The notes under the pieces: model-generated
What the model saw: the letters and a program-made list of their open reading frames with translations, nothing else
Databases searched by the model: none
What the model was told of the DNA's origin: nothing
Origin: Flavonifractor hominis
Lineage (GTDB): Bacteria; Bacillota; Clostridia; Oscillospirales; Oscillospiraceae
Length of the DNA stretch: 64,000 nt
Assembly (NCBI RefSeq): GCF_040095835.1
Contig: NZ_JBBMFT010000003.1
Span: 1-64,000, forward strand
Direction of reading: 5' to 3'
Position numbers and translations under genes: made by a program
Shown: one piece after another, positions 8,576 to 16,075 of the stretch
Position numbering within the stretch: the stretch's first letter is position 1
Layout: every line of letters starts with the position of its first letter

Positions 8576-9265
8576 ATGGAGAAAAAAAGTTTGGTCCAGC
8601 AGACCACTGAGCGCCTGTACAGCTGTATTGTGGTGGAAAAGCAGATCCCTCCGGGGGAAAAGCTGCCCAACGAGGTGGAGCTGGCCCGAAGCCTTGGGGT
8701 GAGCCGGGCCACTCTGCGGGAAGCCATCCGGGCTCTGGTGACCCAGGGGGTGCTGGAGGTCCGGCGGGGCAAGGGTACTTTTGTCTCTCCACAGGTGGAG
8801 GAGATTGAGGACTTTGGTTTTGACGGACTGCGGCGGCTGCGTGGGCAGCTGCGGGATCTGTTTGAACTGCGCAGCGTATTTGAGCCCCGGGCGGCGGCTC
8901 TGGCCTGCCGCCGGGCCACTCCGGCCGAGCGGGCGGATATCCTGGAGCTGGGAGAGCGGGTGGAGCGCTGCATCCGGGCTGGAGAGGACCGGCTGGAGGC
9001 GGACCGGAGTTTTCACGCCGCCATTGTCCGGGCCACCCACAATGAGTTTTTTACGCGCCTGCTGCCTCTTATTGATGAGGCGGTGGCCGCCGCCCTGCGG
9101 GCGGGGGAGCACCAGGAACAGCTGGCGGAGGATACCCTCCGGGACCACGCACTTCTGTTGGAGTTTTTTGCCAAAGGAGATGCGGAGGGAACGGAGCATG
9201 CCATGGCCATCCATATGCGCCGCTCCATGGATGTTATGGGGCTATTTGAAGAAAAACAACCGTGA
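8576..9265 (+). CDS. FadR-subfamily GntR transcriptional regulator
   Basis: A 229-residue regulator with an N-terminal GntR winged helix (PPGEKLPNEVELARSLGVSR, then ATLREAIRALVTQGVLEVRRGKGTFV) and a C-terminal all-helical FCD ligand domain from about residue 80 (LRDLFELRSVFEPRAAALA; metal-type residues D-HAAIV-A--N). The ATG at 8576 is preceded by GAGGGAG; upstream in-frame ATGs lack a site. FCD regulators usually sense organic acids through a metal ion; with ilvD divergent, a branched-chain keto or hydroxy acid is a reasonable guess. Two operator-like motifs lie upstream. Confidence 0.9.
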   Translation: MEKKSLVQQTTERLYSCIVVEKQIPPGEKLPNEVELARSLGVSRATLREAIRALVTQGVLEVRRGKGTFVSPQVEEIEDFGFDGLRRLRGQLRDLFELRSVFEPRAAALACRRATPAERADILELGERVERCIRAGEDRLEADRSFHAAIVRATHNEFFTRLLPLIDEAVAAALRAGEHQEQLAEDTLRDHALLLEFFAKGDAEGTEHAMAIHMRRSMDVMGLFEEKQP

Positions 9266-9293
9266 GGCGTAAGCCTCACGGTTGTTTTTCTTC
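9248..9293. terminator. Bidirectional terminator, 21-bp perfect stem
   Basis: Arms 9248-9268 and 9273-9293 are perfectly complementary over 21 bases around a GTAA loop and begin/end in A/T runs. It contains the last codons and stop of the GntR gene, and reaches the end of the convergent lipoprotein gene. Confidence 0.9.
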
Positions 9294-9744
9294 ATGCGTC
9301 GGAGCGGAAATAGGCCAGCTGATCGCTCTGGGAGTCGTAAATGGCCAAAGTGCAGTTGAGGGGAAATTCCAACTGGTGTCCCTCCGGTGAGCGGTCCAGA
9401 TACCAGTACCAGCCCTGGGTGGGAAGGGTGTAGGTGAACCCGTCATCCTCCAGCAGGGAGAGGGTGGAGTCCAGTACATGGGCGGACTGCTCATCCAGCG
9501 GAAGCGGATACCAATCTTCCCGCCCGGCCAGTTCCTGGGCCAGAGCCTCGCCGTTCTCCGGAGAAAAGGCAAGGATCAGACAGGAGTTCCCATCTCCATG
9601 GAATCCACCATGCGTGTCAATATCGGTGAGCACATCCCCTTCCGGAAGCGTCAGGTCCAGCTCCTGGGCCGGTTCTTGCGCCGGGGAGGCGGTACAGCCC
9701 GCTACTAAAACCAGTGGAAGGATGAGCAGCAGTTGTCGCAGCAT
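9292..9744 (-). CDS. Small predicted lipoprotein
   Basis: A 150-residue protein with a typical lipoprotein signal: MLRQLLLILPLVLVAGC, where LVAGC is the lipobox and Cys17 the lipidation site. The mature part is acidic, about 130 residues, with no family I recognise; a repeated YW/WYW pattern in the last third may form a small beta domain. The start at 9744 has AAAGGGGG upstream; the longer frame from 9798 would precede the signal peptide and is rejected. Likely attached to the outer face of the cytoplasmic membrane. Confidence 0.75.
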   Translation of the reverse strand: MLRQLLLILPLVLVAGCTASPAQEPAQELDLTLPEGDVLTDIDTHGGFHGDGNSCLILAFSPENGEALAQELAGREDWYPLPLDEQSAHVLDSTLSLLEDDGFTYTLPTQGWYWYLDRSPEGHQLEFPLNCTLAIYDSQSDQLAYFRSDA

Positions 9745-9828
9745 GGGTAAAACCCCCTTTCTGGGAAACAGAATACCATATGTCATATCAAAAATCAATT
9801 AAAATTTATTGAAAAACAATACAAATGA

Positions 9829-9855
9829 ATGGAGCACTTTTTCAAAGTGCTCCAT
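9829..9855 (-). terminator. Minus-strand terminator at the end of the RNA candidate
   Basis: ATGGAGCACTTT (9829-9840) pairs with AAAGTGCTCCAT (9844-9855) across a 3-base loop. Only the minus-strand reading is followed by a T-rich tract, so it would end a transcript coming from the ilvC side, upstream of the lipoprotein gene. Confidence 0.7.
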
Positions 9856-9975
9856 CGTGGGGAGAATCCGGGCCTCATCAGTCCATACCACTGCATACTC
9901 CTGGGGAGCCGCCAGACCGGGTACAGGTTAGGGTAAGGCCGGTGGGAGTTATGTCTCCTTTGGAAGGAGATTCTA
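9856..9975 (-). ncRNA. Candidate structured RNA, unassigned
   Basis: About 120 GC-rich bases without a convincing reading frame lie between the ilvC terminator and the terminator at 9829-9855. On the minus strand it can fold as a long interrupted hairpin: GGAGA (near 9965) with TCTCC, CCGGCCT with AGGCCCGG, then CC-TACC with GGTA-GG, and a tip hairpin CTGG/CCAG. A TATAAT sequence (plus-strand ATTATA, about 9975-9980) could be its -10 box, but no good -35 is visible. A rod with internal bubbles is 6S-RNA-like in shape, but I could not match any known family. Confidence 0.35.
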
Positions 9976-9981
9976 TTATAG

Positions 9982-10017
9982 AAAAAGCGCCTGTCCAATT
10001 GCGGACAGGCGCTTTTT
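9982..10017. terminator. ilvC terminator
   Basis: Perfect 15-base arms AAAAAGCGCCTGTCC and GGACAGGCGCTTTTT around AATTGC. On the minus strand it follows the ilvC stop by 11 bases. Confidence 0.9.
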
Positions 10018-10028
10018 GTCAGATATGT

Positions 10029-11048
10029 TTAGTTGGAGGCGGTATCCAGGTCCTTGTCGCCACCCCAGATCATGTTCTTGCGCAGCTCTTCGCCCACGAT
10101 CTCCATCTGGTGCTTCTTGAGCTGGGCACGCTTGGAGTTGAAGAAGGTGCGGCCGTTCTTGTTCTCGGCGATCCACTTGCCGGCGAAAGTGCCGTCCTGG
10201 ATGTCAGAGAGCACAGCCTTCATGTTCTTCTTGGTCTCCTCGTAGGGGAGGACACGGGGACCGGAGACATACTCGCCGTACTCCGCGGTGTCGGAGATGG
10301 AGTAGTTCATGGCAGCCACGCCGCCCTTGTTGATCAGGTCGATGATGAGCTTCATCTCGTGGATACACTCAAAGTAAGCGTTTTCAGGCTCATAGCCAGC
10401 CTCCACCAGGGTCTCAAAGCCGCAGCGCATCAGATCCACCACGCCGCCGCACAGCACGCACTGCTCGCCGAACAGATCAGTCTCGGTCTCATCGTGGAAG
10501 GTGGTCTCCATCACACCGGCCCGGGCGCCGCCAATGCCGGCAATGTAGGCCAGAGCGATCTTGTAGGCGTTGCCGGTGGCGTTCTGCTCCACGGCAACCA
10601 GGCAGGGCACACCCTTGCCGTTGACATAGGTGGAGCGGACGGTGTGGCCGGGGCCCTTGGGGGCTGCCATAAAGACGTCCACGCCGGCGGGAGGAACGAT
10701 CTGCTGGTAGCGGATGTTAAAGCCGTGGGCGAAGGCCAGAGCCTTACCCTCAGTCATGTAGGGAGCGATATCCTTCTTATAGACATCGGCCTGGACCTCA
10801 TCGTTGATGAGCATCATCACGATGTCGCCCCACTGGGCGGCCTCGGGGATGGTCATCACCTGCAGGCCGGCCTTTTCTGCCTGAGCCCAGTTCTTGGAGC
10901 CCTGACGCAGGCCGACACAGACCTCGCAGCCGGAATCCTTCAGGTTGAGGGCGTGGGCGTGGCCCTGAGAGCCGTAGCCGATAATCGCGATCTTCTTACC
11001 GTTCAGGTAGGACAGGTCACAGTCCTTCTCGTAGTACATCTTAGCCAT
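10029..11048 (-). CDS. ilvC: Ketol-acid reductoisomerase
   Basis: A 339-residue class I (short) reductoisomerase, second step of valine/isoleucine synthesis: isomerisation and NAD(P)H-dependent reduction of acetolactate or acetohydroxybutyrate. The N-terminal Rossmann motif is IIGYGSQGHAHALNLKDSG. The knotted C-terminal domain contains the Mg-binding acidic residues (ETDLFGEQCVLCGG, then E-YF-CIHEMKLIIDL). The start at 11048 has AAGGAG upstream; the longer frame to 11174 is leader sequence. It has its own leader of about 120 bases with TATTATAA as likely -10, so it is separate from ilvBN. Confidence 0.97.
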   Translation of the reverse strand: MAKMYYEKDCDLSYLNGKKIAIIGYGSQGHAHALNLKDSGCEVCVGLRQGSKNWAQAEKAGLQVMTIPEAAQWGDIVMMLINDEVQADVYKKDIAPYMTEGKALAFAHGFNIRYQQIVPPAGVDVFMAAPKGPGHTVRSTYVNGKGVPCLVAVEQNATGNAYKIALAYIAGIGGARAGVMETTFHDETETDLFGEQCVLCGGVVDLMRCGFETLVEAGYEPENAYFECIHEMKLIIDLINKGGVAAMNYSISDTAEYGEYVSGPRVLPYEETKKNMKAVLSDIQDGTFAGKWIAENKNGRTFFNSKRAQLKKHQMEIVGEELRKNMIWGGDKDLDTASN

Positions 11049-11170
11049 GGTGATACACTCCTTTTTCTTCTTGCTGGTATGTGGGGATTTTGGATTTATA
11101 ATAGCATAGTTTTCAGGAAAAGAATGATAACTGTGATACAATCCGCTGCGGACGCGGCATGAGAAGCAAA

Positions 11171-11623
11171 TCAATCAAGCACTCGTTCCAGTTCGATCTC
11201 ATCTTCGTCCGCCCGGCCAGTGGCAGAGAAGCGCAATGTCTGGTACAAATGGCAGGCAGCGGAGTTTTCCGGACTGACGGTCAGCCGGACAATGCTGGAA
11301 TCTCCAAAGGGCTTGGAACGGATATAGGTAAGCGCTGCCTCCATGGCTGCCCTCCCATAGCCCCTGCACTGGTGCTGAACATCGATCATCAAATGCCAGA
11401 TGAAATAAGCTTCTTCGTCATAGTCATAGATGACCATAAGATATCCGATTACCTGACCGGCGCAGTAGATCGCAAAAGGCGTACACTGCTTGTAATATAC
11501 ATACGCCTGGGCCAGACTTCGAATGGGGTGGGATACGAATCGCTCCTGTTTGGCATCTAACTTCAGGGAAAAGCAATCAAGAAAATTGGATTCATCAACT
11601 TTTTGTAAGGTAATACGATCCAT
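11171..11623 (-). CDS. GNAT family N-acetyltransferase
   Basis: A 150-residue single-domain GNAT protein. The acetyl-CoA-binding loop is QCRGYGRAAMEAALTYI near residues 86-102, followed by LTVSPENSAACHLYQTLRF, close to the polyamine/diamine acetyltransferase (Bltd/SpeG-like) pattern. It has a GAAGGAGG site before the ATG. It lies between ilvN and ilvC on the same strand, but spacing of about 120-190 bases on both sides suggests it is an independent gene. Substrate unknown. Confidence 0.85.
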   Translation of the reverse strand: MDRITLQKVDESNFLDCFSLKLDAKQERFVSHPIRSLAQAYVYYKQCTPFAIYCAGQVIGYLMVIYDYDEEAYFIWHLMIDVQHQCRGYGRAAMEAALTYIRSKPFGDSSIVRLTVSPENSAACHLYQTLRFSATGRADEDEIELERVLD

Positions 11624-11755
11624 ACTTCCTCCTTCATATTCGGAGGGTTAACGGATGAAAACCCTCCTTTTGGTTGACAGGAACACGTTTTGATACAGAT
11701 TCATACATGCTCTCCCCCTTTCTTTGAAGAAACAAATGCTGATATTATATATAAA

Positions 11756-11771
11756 CACAGAGGCCTCTGTG
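11756..11771. repeat. 16-bp perfect palindrome downstream of ilvN
   Basis: CACAGAGGCCTCTGTG is a perfect palindrome 44 bases after the ilvN stop (minus strand) and is followed on that strand by TTTATATATAATA. It may be a weak terminator for ilvBN or a protein site; with no loop it is not a classic terminator. Confidence 0.4.
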
Positions 11772-11814
11772 GAATTGGCCAAGGCCATATTCTGTGTGCC
11801 GGGAATCAGGGTTT

Positions 11815-12372
11815 TTACAGGAAGTTCTTGCCCAGATTGAACTCGGTCTGCTCCTTGGTTTCATCCCCGATGGTGTAGGCGCCCCGCTCCAGAGCCACCA
11901 TGCCAGTGCGTACCAGCTCCAGAATACCGAAGGCCTCCAGCAGTTTCTGCATGGCCTCGGCCTTGGTCTCATCTCCGATCAGAGCCAGGGTAAGGGATTT
12001 AAGCGATACGTCGATAATGGAGGCGCGGAAAATGTTGGCAATCTGGATGACCTCGTTACGGATATCATGGGTCTCCGCTTTGACCTTGAACATAACCAGC
12101 TCACGGCGGATGGAACGTTCCGGTTTCAGTTCCTGCACGGAGTAGACGGGAAACTGCTTGCGCAGCTGATTCATGATCTGTTCAATCATGGGTGCGTCGG
12201 CCATAACCTCAATGGTGATACGGGACACGGCAGGGTCATCGGTAGTACCCACAGCCAGGGATTCGATGTTGTATCCTTTCCGGGAAAACAACCGGGAGAC
12301 CTGGGAGAGCACACCGGCGGAGTTTTCCACCAGTACCGAGAGGGTGCGGCGGGTGACATTGGCATCATTCAT
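11815..12372 (-). CDS. ilvN: Acetolactate synthase, small (regulatory) subunit
   Basis: A 185-residue regulatory subunit that binds valine and tunes IlvB. It has an N-terminal ACT domain (RRTLSVLVENSAGVLSQVSRLFSRKGYNIESL, residues 8-39, the classic valine-binding signature) and a C-terminal ALS_ss_C domain from about residue 85 (RRELVMFKVKAE). The length is slightly above the usual 160-170 because of a short C-terminal tail. It starts 15 bases after the ilvB stop in the same transcript, under the T-box leader. Confidence 0.96.
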   Translation of the reverse strand: MNDANVTRRTLSVLVENSAGVLSQVSRLFSRKGYNIESLAVGTTDDPAVSRITIEVMADAPMIEQIMNQLRKQFPVYSVQELKPERSIRRELVMFKVKAETHDIRNEVIQIANIFRASIIDVSLKSLTLALIGDETKAEAMQKLLEAFGILELVRTGMVALERGAYTIGDETKEQTEFNLGKNFL

Positions 12373-12387
12373 ATTCCATGCCCTCCT

Positions 12388-14097
12388 TTAATCCAAAATA
12401 AAATCGGTGACCGGAGTGCCGGCAGAGACCATGGGATGGACCATGGCATCTTTGTCAATAGCACACTCAATGAGGTAAGGCCGCCCGGCGGCCACCGCCC
12501 GGCGGAAAGCCGTTTCAAATTCGCTCTGGGTGGCAGCACGTTCACCCTGAATACCGTAGGCCTCGGCCAGCCGGACAAAGTCGGGGCCACGGTCCAAATC
12601 GGTTTGGGAGAAGCGCTTTTGATAAATTAGGTTCTGCCACTGGCGAACCATGCCGAGGGTACGGTTGTTGAAGATCACGGTGATGACGGGAATGTTGTAG
12701 TGCTCGGCTGTACACAGCTCGTGGCAGTTCATGCGGAAACAGCCGTCGCCGGTACACTGTACCACCACTTTGCCCGGGTTGCCAACGGCGGCGCCCATGG
12801 CGGCACCCAGGCCAAAGCCCATGGTACCAAAGCCGCCGGAAGTAATAAACTGACCGGGACGAGAGAAATGGTAATACTGGGCACACCACATCTGGTGCTG
12901 CCCAACGTCGGTGACGATAATGGCATCTCCATCGGTGACATCCTGAATGGTCTCCAGGATCTCATGGGGGTGGAGGATCTCATCCTTCTTCAGGGGAACT
13001 TCCTTATGGGAGAACACCCACTGCTTCCACTCAGGATAGTCATGGGGAGGAAGCTTGGCGTTGAGCAGTTCCAGCACCCGCCGGGCATCTCCGATGATAT
13101 GATGGTCGGTCTTGACGTTTTTGTCGATTTCCGCACGGTCGATGTCGATATGGACGATTTTGGCGTTGGGGGCAAAGGTAGCCGGATTGGTGGCCACCCG
13201 GTCGGAGAACCGGCAGCCGATGGCGATGAGCAGATCGCACTGATCACTGGCGTGGTTGGAGGCATGGGAGCCATGCATACCGATCATACCGGTAAAAAGA
13301 GGATGGTTGCCCGGACAGGCTCCGCCGCCCATAATGGTGGAGGCCACGGGAGCGTTCAGCGTCTCTATGAACGTACGGAACTCGGGTACTGCGCCACGGG
13401 AGCGGATCACGCCGCCGCCCACCAGGACCAGAGGCTTTTTGGCATGCTCGATCATGTCAAGCAGAGTCTGAATGTCACCGGCGTCGGGCTCGGGGGTTTT
13501 CAAATCATGGCTGGCCCGGCGGAGCATAGCGCCCAGCCGGCCATGGTTGGGGTGCTCAGCCAGAGGGAGCGGCTCATACTCCGCTTCCGCCGCGGTGACG
13601 TTCTTGGCAATATCCACCAGCACTGGTCCCGGCCGGCCCGAGCGGGCGATGGCAAATGCCTCACGCAGTACATCGGCCAGCTGATCCGGATCCTTCACCA
13701 GATAGTTGCACTTGGTAATGGGCATGGAGATACCGGTGATGTCTACCTCCTGGAAAGAGTCCTTGCCGATCAGATTTTCACTGACGTTGCAGGTAATGAA
13801 CACCACGGGGGAGGAGTCATAGTAGGCAGTGGCAATACCGGTAGTCAGATTGGTGGCGCCGGGACCGCTGGTAGCAAAACATACCCCAACCTTCCCGGTG
13901 GCCCGGGCATATCCATCGGCGGCATGAGATGCACCCTGCTCATGAGCGGTAAGAATATGGCGGATCTTATTTTTGTAACCATGCAGCTCAAATTCGTCAT
14001 ATACGTTCAGGATCGTACCACCGGGATAGCCGAATACCGTGTCTACCCCCTGTTCCAACAGGCACTCCATTAAGATTTGAGCGGTTTTCATTCGCAT
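12388..14097 (-). CDS. ilvB: Acetolactate synthase, large (catalytic) subunit
   Basis: A 569-residue thiamine-diphosphate enzyme catalysing the first common step of valine, leucine and isoleucine synthesis (two pyruvate to acetolactate). Visible elements are the cofactor-activating Glu in AHEQGASHAADGYARATG, the central FAD-binding domain (GGGACPGNHPLFTGMIGMHG), and the ThDP/Mg motif from GDGCFRMN to FNNRTLG. The start at 14097 is chosen because AAAGGAGG precedes it; the frame continues 13 codons upstream into the leader. Operon with ilvN, controlled by the T-box at 14126-14404. Confidence 0.97.
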   Translation of the reverse strand: MRMKTAQILMECLLEQGVDTVFGYPGGTILNVYDEFELHGYKNKIRHILTAHEQGASHAADGYARATGKVGVCFATSGPGATNLTTGIATAYYDSSPVVFITCNVSENLIGKDSFQEVDITGISMPITKCNYLVKDPDQLADVLREAFAIARSGRPGPVLVDIAKNVTAAEAEYEPLPLAEHPNHGRLGAMLRRASHDLKTPEPDAGDIQTLLDMIEHAKKPLVLVGGGVIRSRGAVPEFRTFIETLNAPVASTIMGGGACPGNHPLFTGMIGMHGSHASNHASDQCDLLIAIGCRFSDRVATNPATFAPNAKIVHIDIDRAEIDKNVKTDHHIIGDARRVLELLNAKLPPHDYPEWKQWVFSHKEVPLKKDEILHPHEILETIQDVTDGDAIIVTDVGQHQMWCAQYYHFSRPGQFITSGGFGTMGFGLGAAMGAAVGNPGKVVVQCTGDGCFRMNCHELCTAEHYNIPVITVIFNNRTLGMVRQWQNLIYQKRFSQTDLDRGPDFVRLAEAYGIQGERAATQSEFETAFRRAVAAGRPYLIECAIDKDAMVHPMVSAGTPVTDFILD

Positions 14098-14125
14098 GGG
14101 GATGGCCTCCTTTGGTCCAGATTTG

Positions 14126-14404
14126 GAAAAAAACATGGCGGCTTCGTCCCATAGGACGAAGCCGCCATGACGCTCCGTGGTACCACCTAATTTCGCGGGG
14201 AAAGGGCCCGCGCACTCATTGCCCTGTTAACGGAGGGAAACCGTGCCCGCCTACCTGAACTCGGGGGGCCCGCTCACGGGTGACCTTCCGCAACGGCCGC
14301 GGAGGAGCTTGCACCAGCCGCTCCCTCTCTGTGCCTGCGCACCGTCCGTACTGTCCCGGTCATTGCTTTTTTCTGCGGCCGGAAAATACCGGCACGATGA
14401 ATTA
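14126..14404 (-). promoter_or_regulatory. T-box leader of ilvBN, valine-type
   Basis: On the minus strand the leader shows the AGAGAG box and GGCTGGTGCAAGCTCC distal stem I loop (about 14300-14330), the T-box antiterminator sequence AGGTGGTACCACGGAGC (14172-14188), and a terminator with 15-base arms ATGGCGGCTTCGTCC / GGACGAAGCCGCCAT (14135-14168) plus a T run. The likely specifier is GTC (valine) at 14282-14284, in GAAGGTCACCC, the same context as in the valS leader. Uncharged tRNA-Val should favour readthrough into ilvB. Confidence 0.9.
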
Positions 14405-14410
14405 TTTGTT

Positions 14411-14439
14411 ATCATACCGTGTCCGTTCGGGTTTGTCAA
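14411..14439 (-). promoter_or_regulatory. ilvBN promoter
   Basis: On the minus strand TTGACA (14434-14439) and TATGAT (14411-14416) are separated by 17 bases, placing transcription start near 14404 at the head of the T-box. Confidence 0.85.
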
Positions 14440-14518
14440 ATGAATTTAAAAACTTCTACTTTTTAAACAATTAAAGCGGGAAAGTACAGAGGCGAAATGG
14501 TCAGTGATGACAAAAAGT

Positions 14519-14592
14519 AAACTGTACAGTTTGGCGAAAGGGAAGAAAAGGACCTTAAAACAAGAACCTTAACCGACAAAACTATACAGTTT
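14519..14592 (+). promoter_or_regulatory. Two palindromic sites upstream of rnfC
   Basis: AAACTGTACAGTTT (14519-14532) is a perfect 14-base palindrome and AAACTATACAGTTT (14579-14592) differs at one base. They are exactly 60 bases apart, within an AT-rich 190-base stretch between the ilvB and rnfC promoters. They look like binding sites of one dimeric regulator. Neither matches Rex (TTGTTAA...TTAACAA). Confidence 0.55.
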
Positions 14593-14625
14593 AATGGAAA
14601 ATGAAAGAAATTTGAACATTTTAAC

Positions 14626-14654
14626 TGGACAAAAACAGTGGTTTGCGATATGAT
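14626..14654 (+). promoter_or_regulatory. rnf operon promoter
   Basis: TGGACA (14626-14631) and TATGAT (14649-14654) are separated by 17 bases, giving a start about 65 bases upstream of rnfC. Confidence 0.7.
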
Positions 14655-14728
14655 AACTCTGTTTGAGATACCGGTCAAACGACTCAGAAAAATGACCCGT
14701 GTGTGGGTCAGGTTTGCGAGGTGGACCT

Positions 14729-16075
14729 ATGAAGCAAAGCTTTTACGGCGGCGTGCATCCCAATGACCGGAAAGAGTTGGCACGCCACAAGGAGATTGCG
14801 CCACTGAGCGCTGCTCCCAAGCAGGTGGTCATCGCCATGTCGATGCATATCGGCGCCCCCTGCAAGCCCATCGTTGCGGTGGGCGACCATGTTAAGGTGG
14901 GTCAGAAGATCGGCGAGATCGCCGGTCTGGGCGCACCCATCCATGCCTCTGTCTCTGGTGAGGTCAAGGCAGTGGAGCCCCGTCCTTATGTGGGCGGCGG
15001 CAAGATGATGTCCGTGGTCATTGAAAACGACTTCCAGGACACCTGGGGGAGCGAGCTTACTCCCCACTCCGATTACACCAAGCTGAGCGCCGACGAGATT
15101 GTGAACATTGTCAAGGAAGCTGGCATCACCGGTATGGGCGGCGCCGGGTTCCCCACCCATGTGAAGATCAGCTCGGGCATCGGCAAGGTGGACACCGTGA
15201 TCCTCAACGGCGCTGAGTGTGAGCCCTACATCACCGCTGACCACCGCCTGATGCTGGAGCAGGGCGAGAAGGTCATCGGCGGCCTGCGGATCCTGATGCA
15301 GGCCTTTGGGCTGAAGAGCGGCGTCATCGGCGTGGAGGCCAACAAGGAGGATGCCATTGAGCACCTGCGCGCACTGGTGGGCGGCAAGGGCGACATCCAG
15401 GTGGAGTCCCTGCGTACCCGTTACCCCCAGGGCGCTGAGAAGCAGCTCATTCAGCGCATCACCGGCCGTGAGGTGCCTCCCGGAGGCCTGCCCGCCCATG
15501 TGGGCTGTGCTGTGTTTAACGTGGGTACTGCCGCTGCGGTGTATGACGCGGTTGTGGAGGGCAAGCCCGTAACCCACCGTGTGCTCACGGTTACCGGCGA
15601 TGCCATCCAGGAGCCCAAGAACCTGCTGGTGCCTCTGGGCGTGTCCTTCCAGTACCTGATCGACGAGGCCAAGGGCTTCAAGGAGACCCCCGACCGGGTG
15701 CTCACCGGCGGCCCCATGATGGGTATTGCCCAGTACAACCTGGACGTGACTGCCATCAAGGGTACCAACGCAGTACTCTGCCTGACCAAGAAGGAAGTTG
15801 CGCCGGTGGTGGAGGAAGAGGTCTGCCTGCGGTGTGGCCGCTGCGTCAACGTCTGCCCCATGCACCTGACCCCTGTGTACATCCATCTCTATGCCGAAAA
15901 GGGTATGTGGAAAGAGGCAGAAGGCCTCAACGTAATGGACTGCATCGAGTGCGGTTCCTGCAACTACATCTGCCCCGCCCGTATCCACCTGGTGCAGTCC
16001 TTCCGGATGACCAAGGGTGAACTGCGGAACCTGGCGGCCAAGGAAAAAGCGGCGAAGGAGGCAGCCAAAGCATGA
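14729..16075 (+). CDS. rnfC: Rnf complex subunit C (NADH-binding)
   Basis: A 448-residue peripheral subunit of the ferredoxin:NAD+ oxidoreductase, where NAD(H) is bound. It has the RnfC N-terminal barrel-sandwich domain, a flavin/NADH module related to NuoF (GITGMGGAGFPTHVK, then ILNGAECEPYITAD), an SLBB-type segment, and two [4Fe-4S] motifs near the C-terminus (CLRCGRCVNVCP and CIECGSCNYICP). The ATG at 14729 follows GAGGTGG. It is the first gene of the operon and overlaps rnfD by four bases. Confidence 0.97.
   Translation: MKQSFYGGVHPNDRKELARHKEIAPLSAAPKQVVIAMSMHIGAPCKPIVAVGDHVKVGQKIGEIAGLGAPIHASVSGEVKAVEPRPYVGGGKMMSVVIENDFQDTWGSELTPHSDYTKLSADEIVNIVKEAGITGMGGAGFPTHVKISSGIGKVDTVILNGAECEPYITADHRLMLEQGEKVIGGLRILMQAFGLKSGVIGVEANKEDAIEHLRALVGGKGDIQVESLRTRYPQGAEKQLIQRITGREVPPGGLPAHVGCAVFNVGTAAAVYDAVVEGKPVTHRVLTVTGDAIQEPKNLLVPLGVSFQYLIDEAKGFKETPDRVLTGGPMMGIAQYNLDVTAIKGTNAVLCLTKKEVAPVVEEEVCLRCGRCVNVCPMHLTPVYIHLYAEKGMWKEAEGLNVMDCIECGSCNYICPARIHLVQSFRMTKGELRNLAAKEKAAKEAAKA

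Noticed and set aside
9856..9975. Cobalamin, FMN or fluoride riboswitch
   Set aside because: Short resemblances exist (CCACTG, CTGATGA), but the ordered conserved boxes of these classes are missing on both strands and no fitting gene follows.
11640..11675. Terminator between ilvN and the acetyltransferase
   Set aside because: GGAGGGTT and AACCCTCC can pair, but on the minus strand there is no T run and the hairpin sits directly before the acetyltransferase ribosome site; only the plus strand has TTTT, where no gene ends.
14519..14532. LexA or Rex operator
   Set aside because: The perfect palindrome AAACTGTACAGTTT matches neither GAAC-N4-GTTC nor TTGTTAA-N4-TTAACAA.
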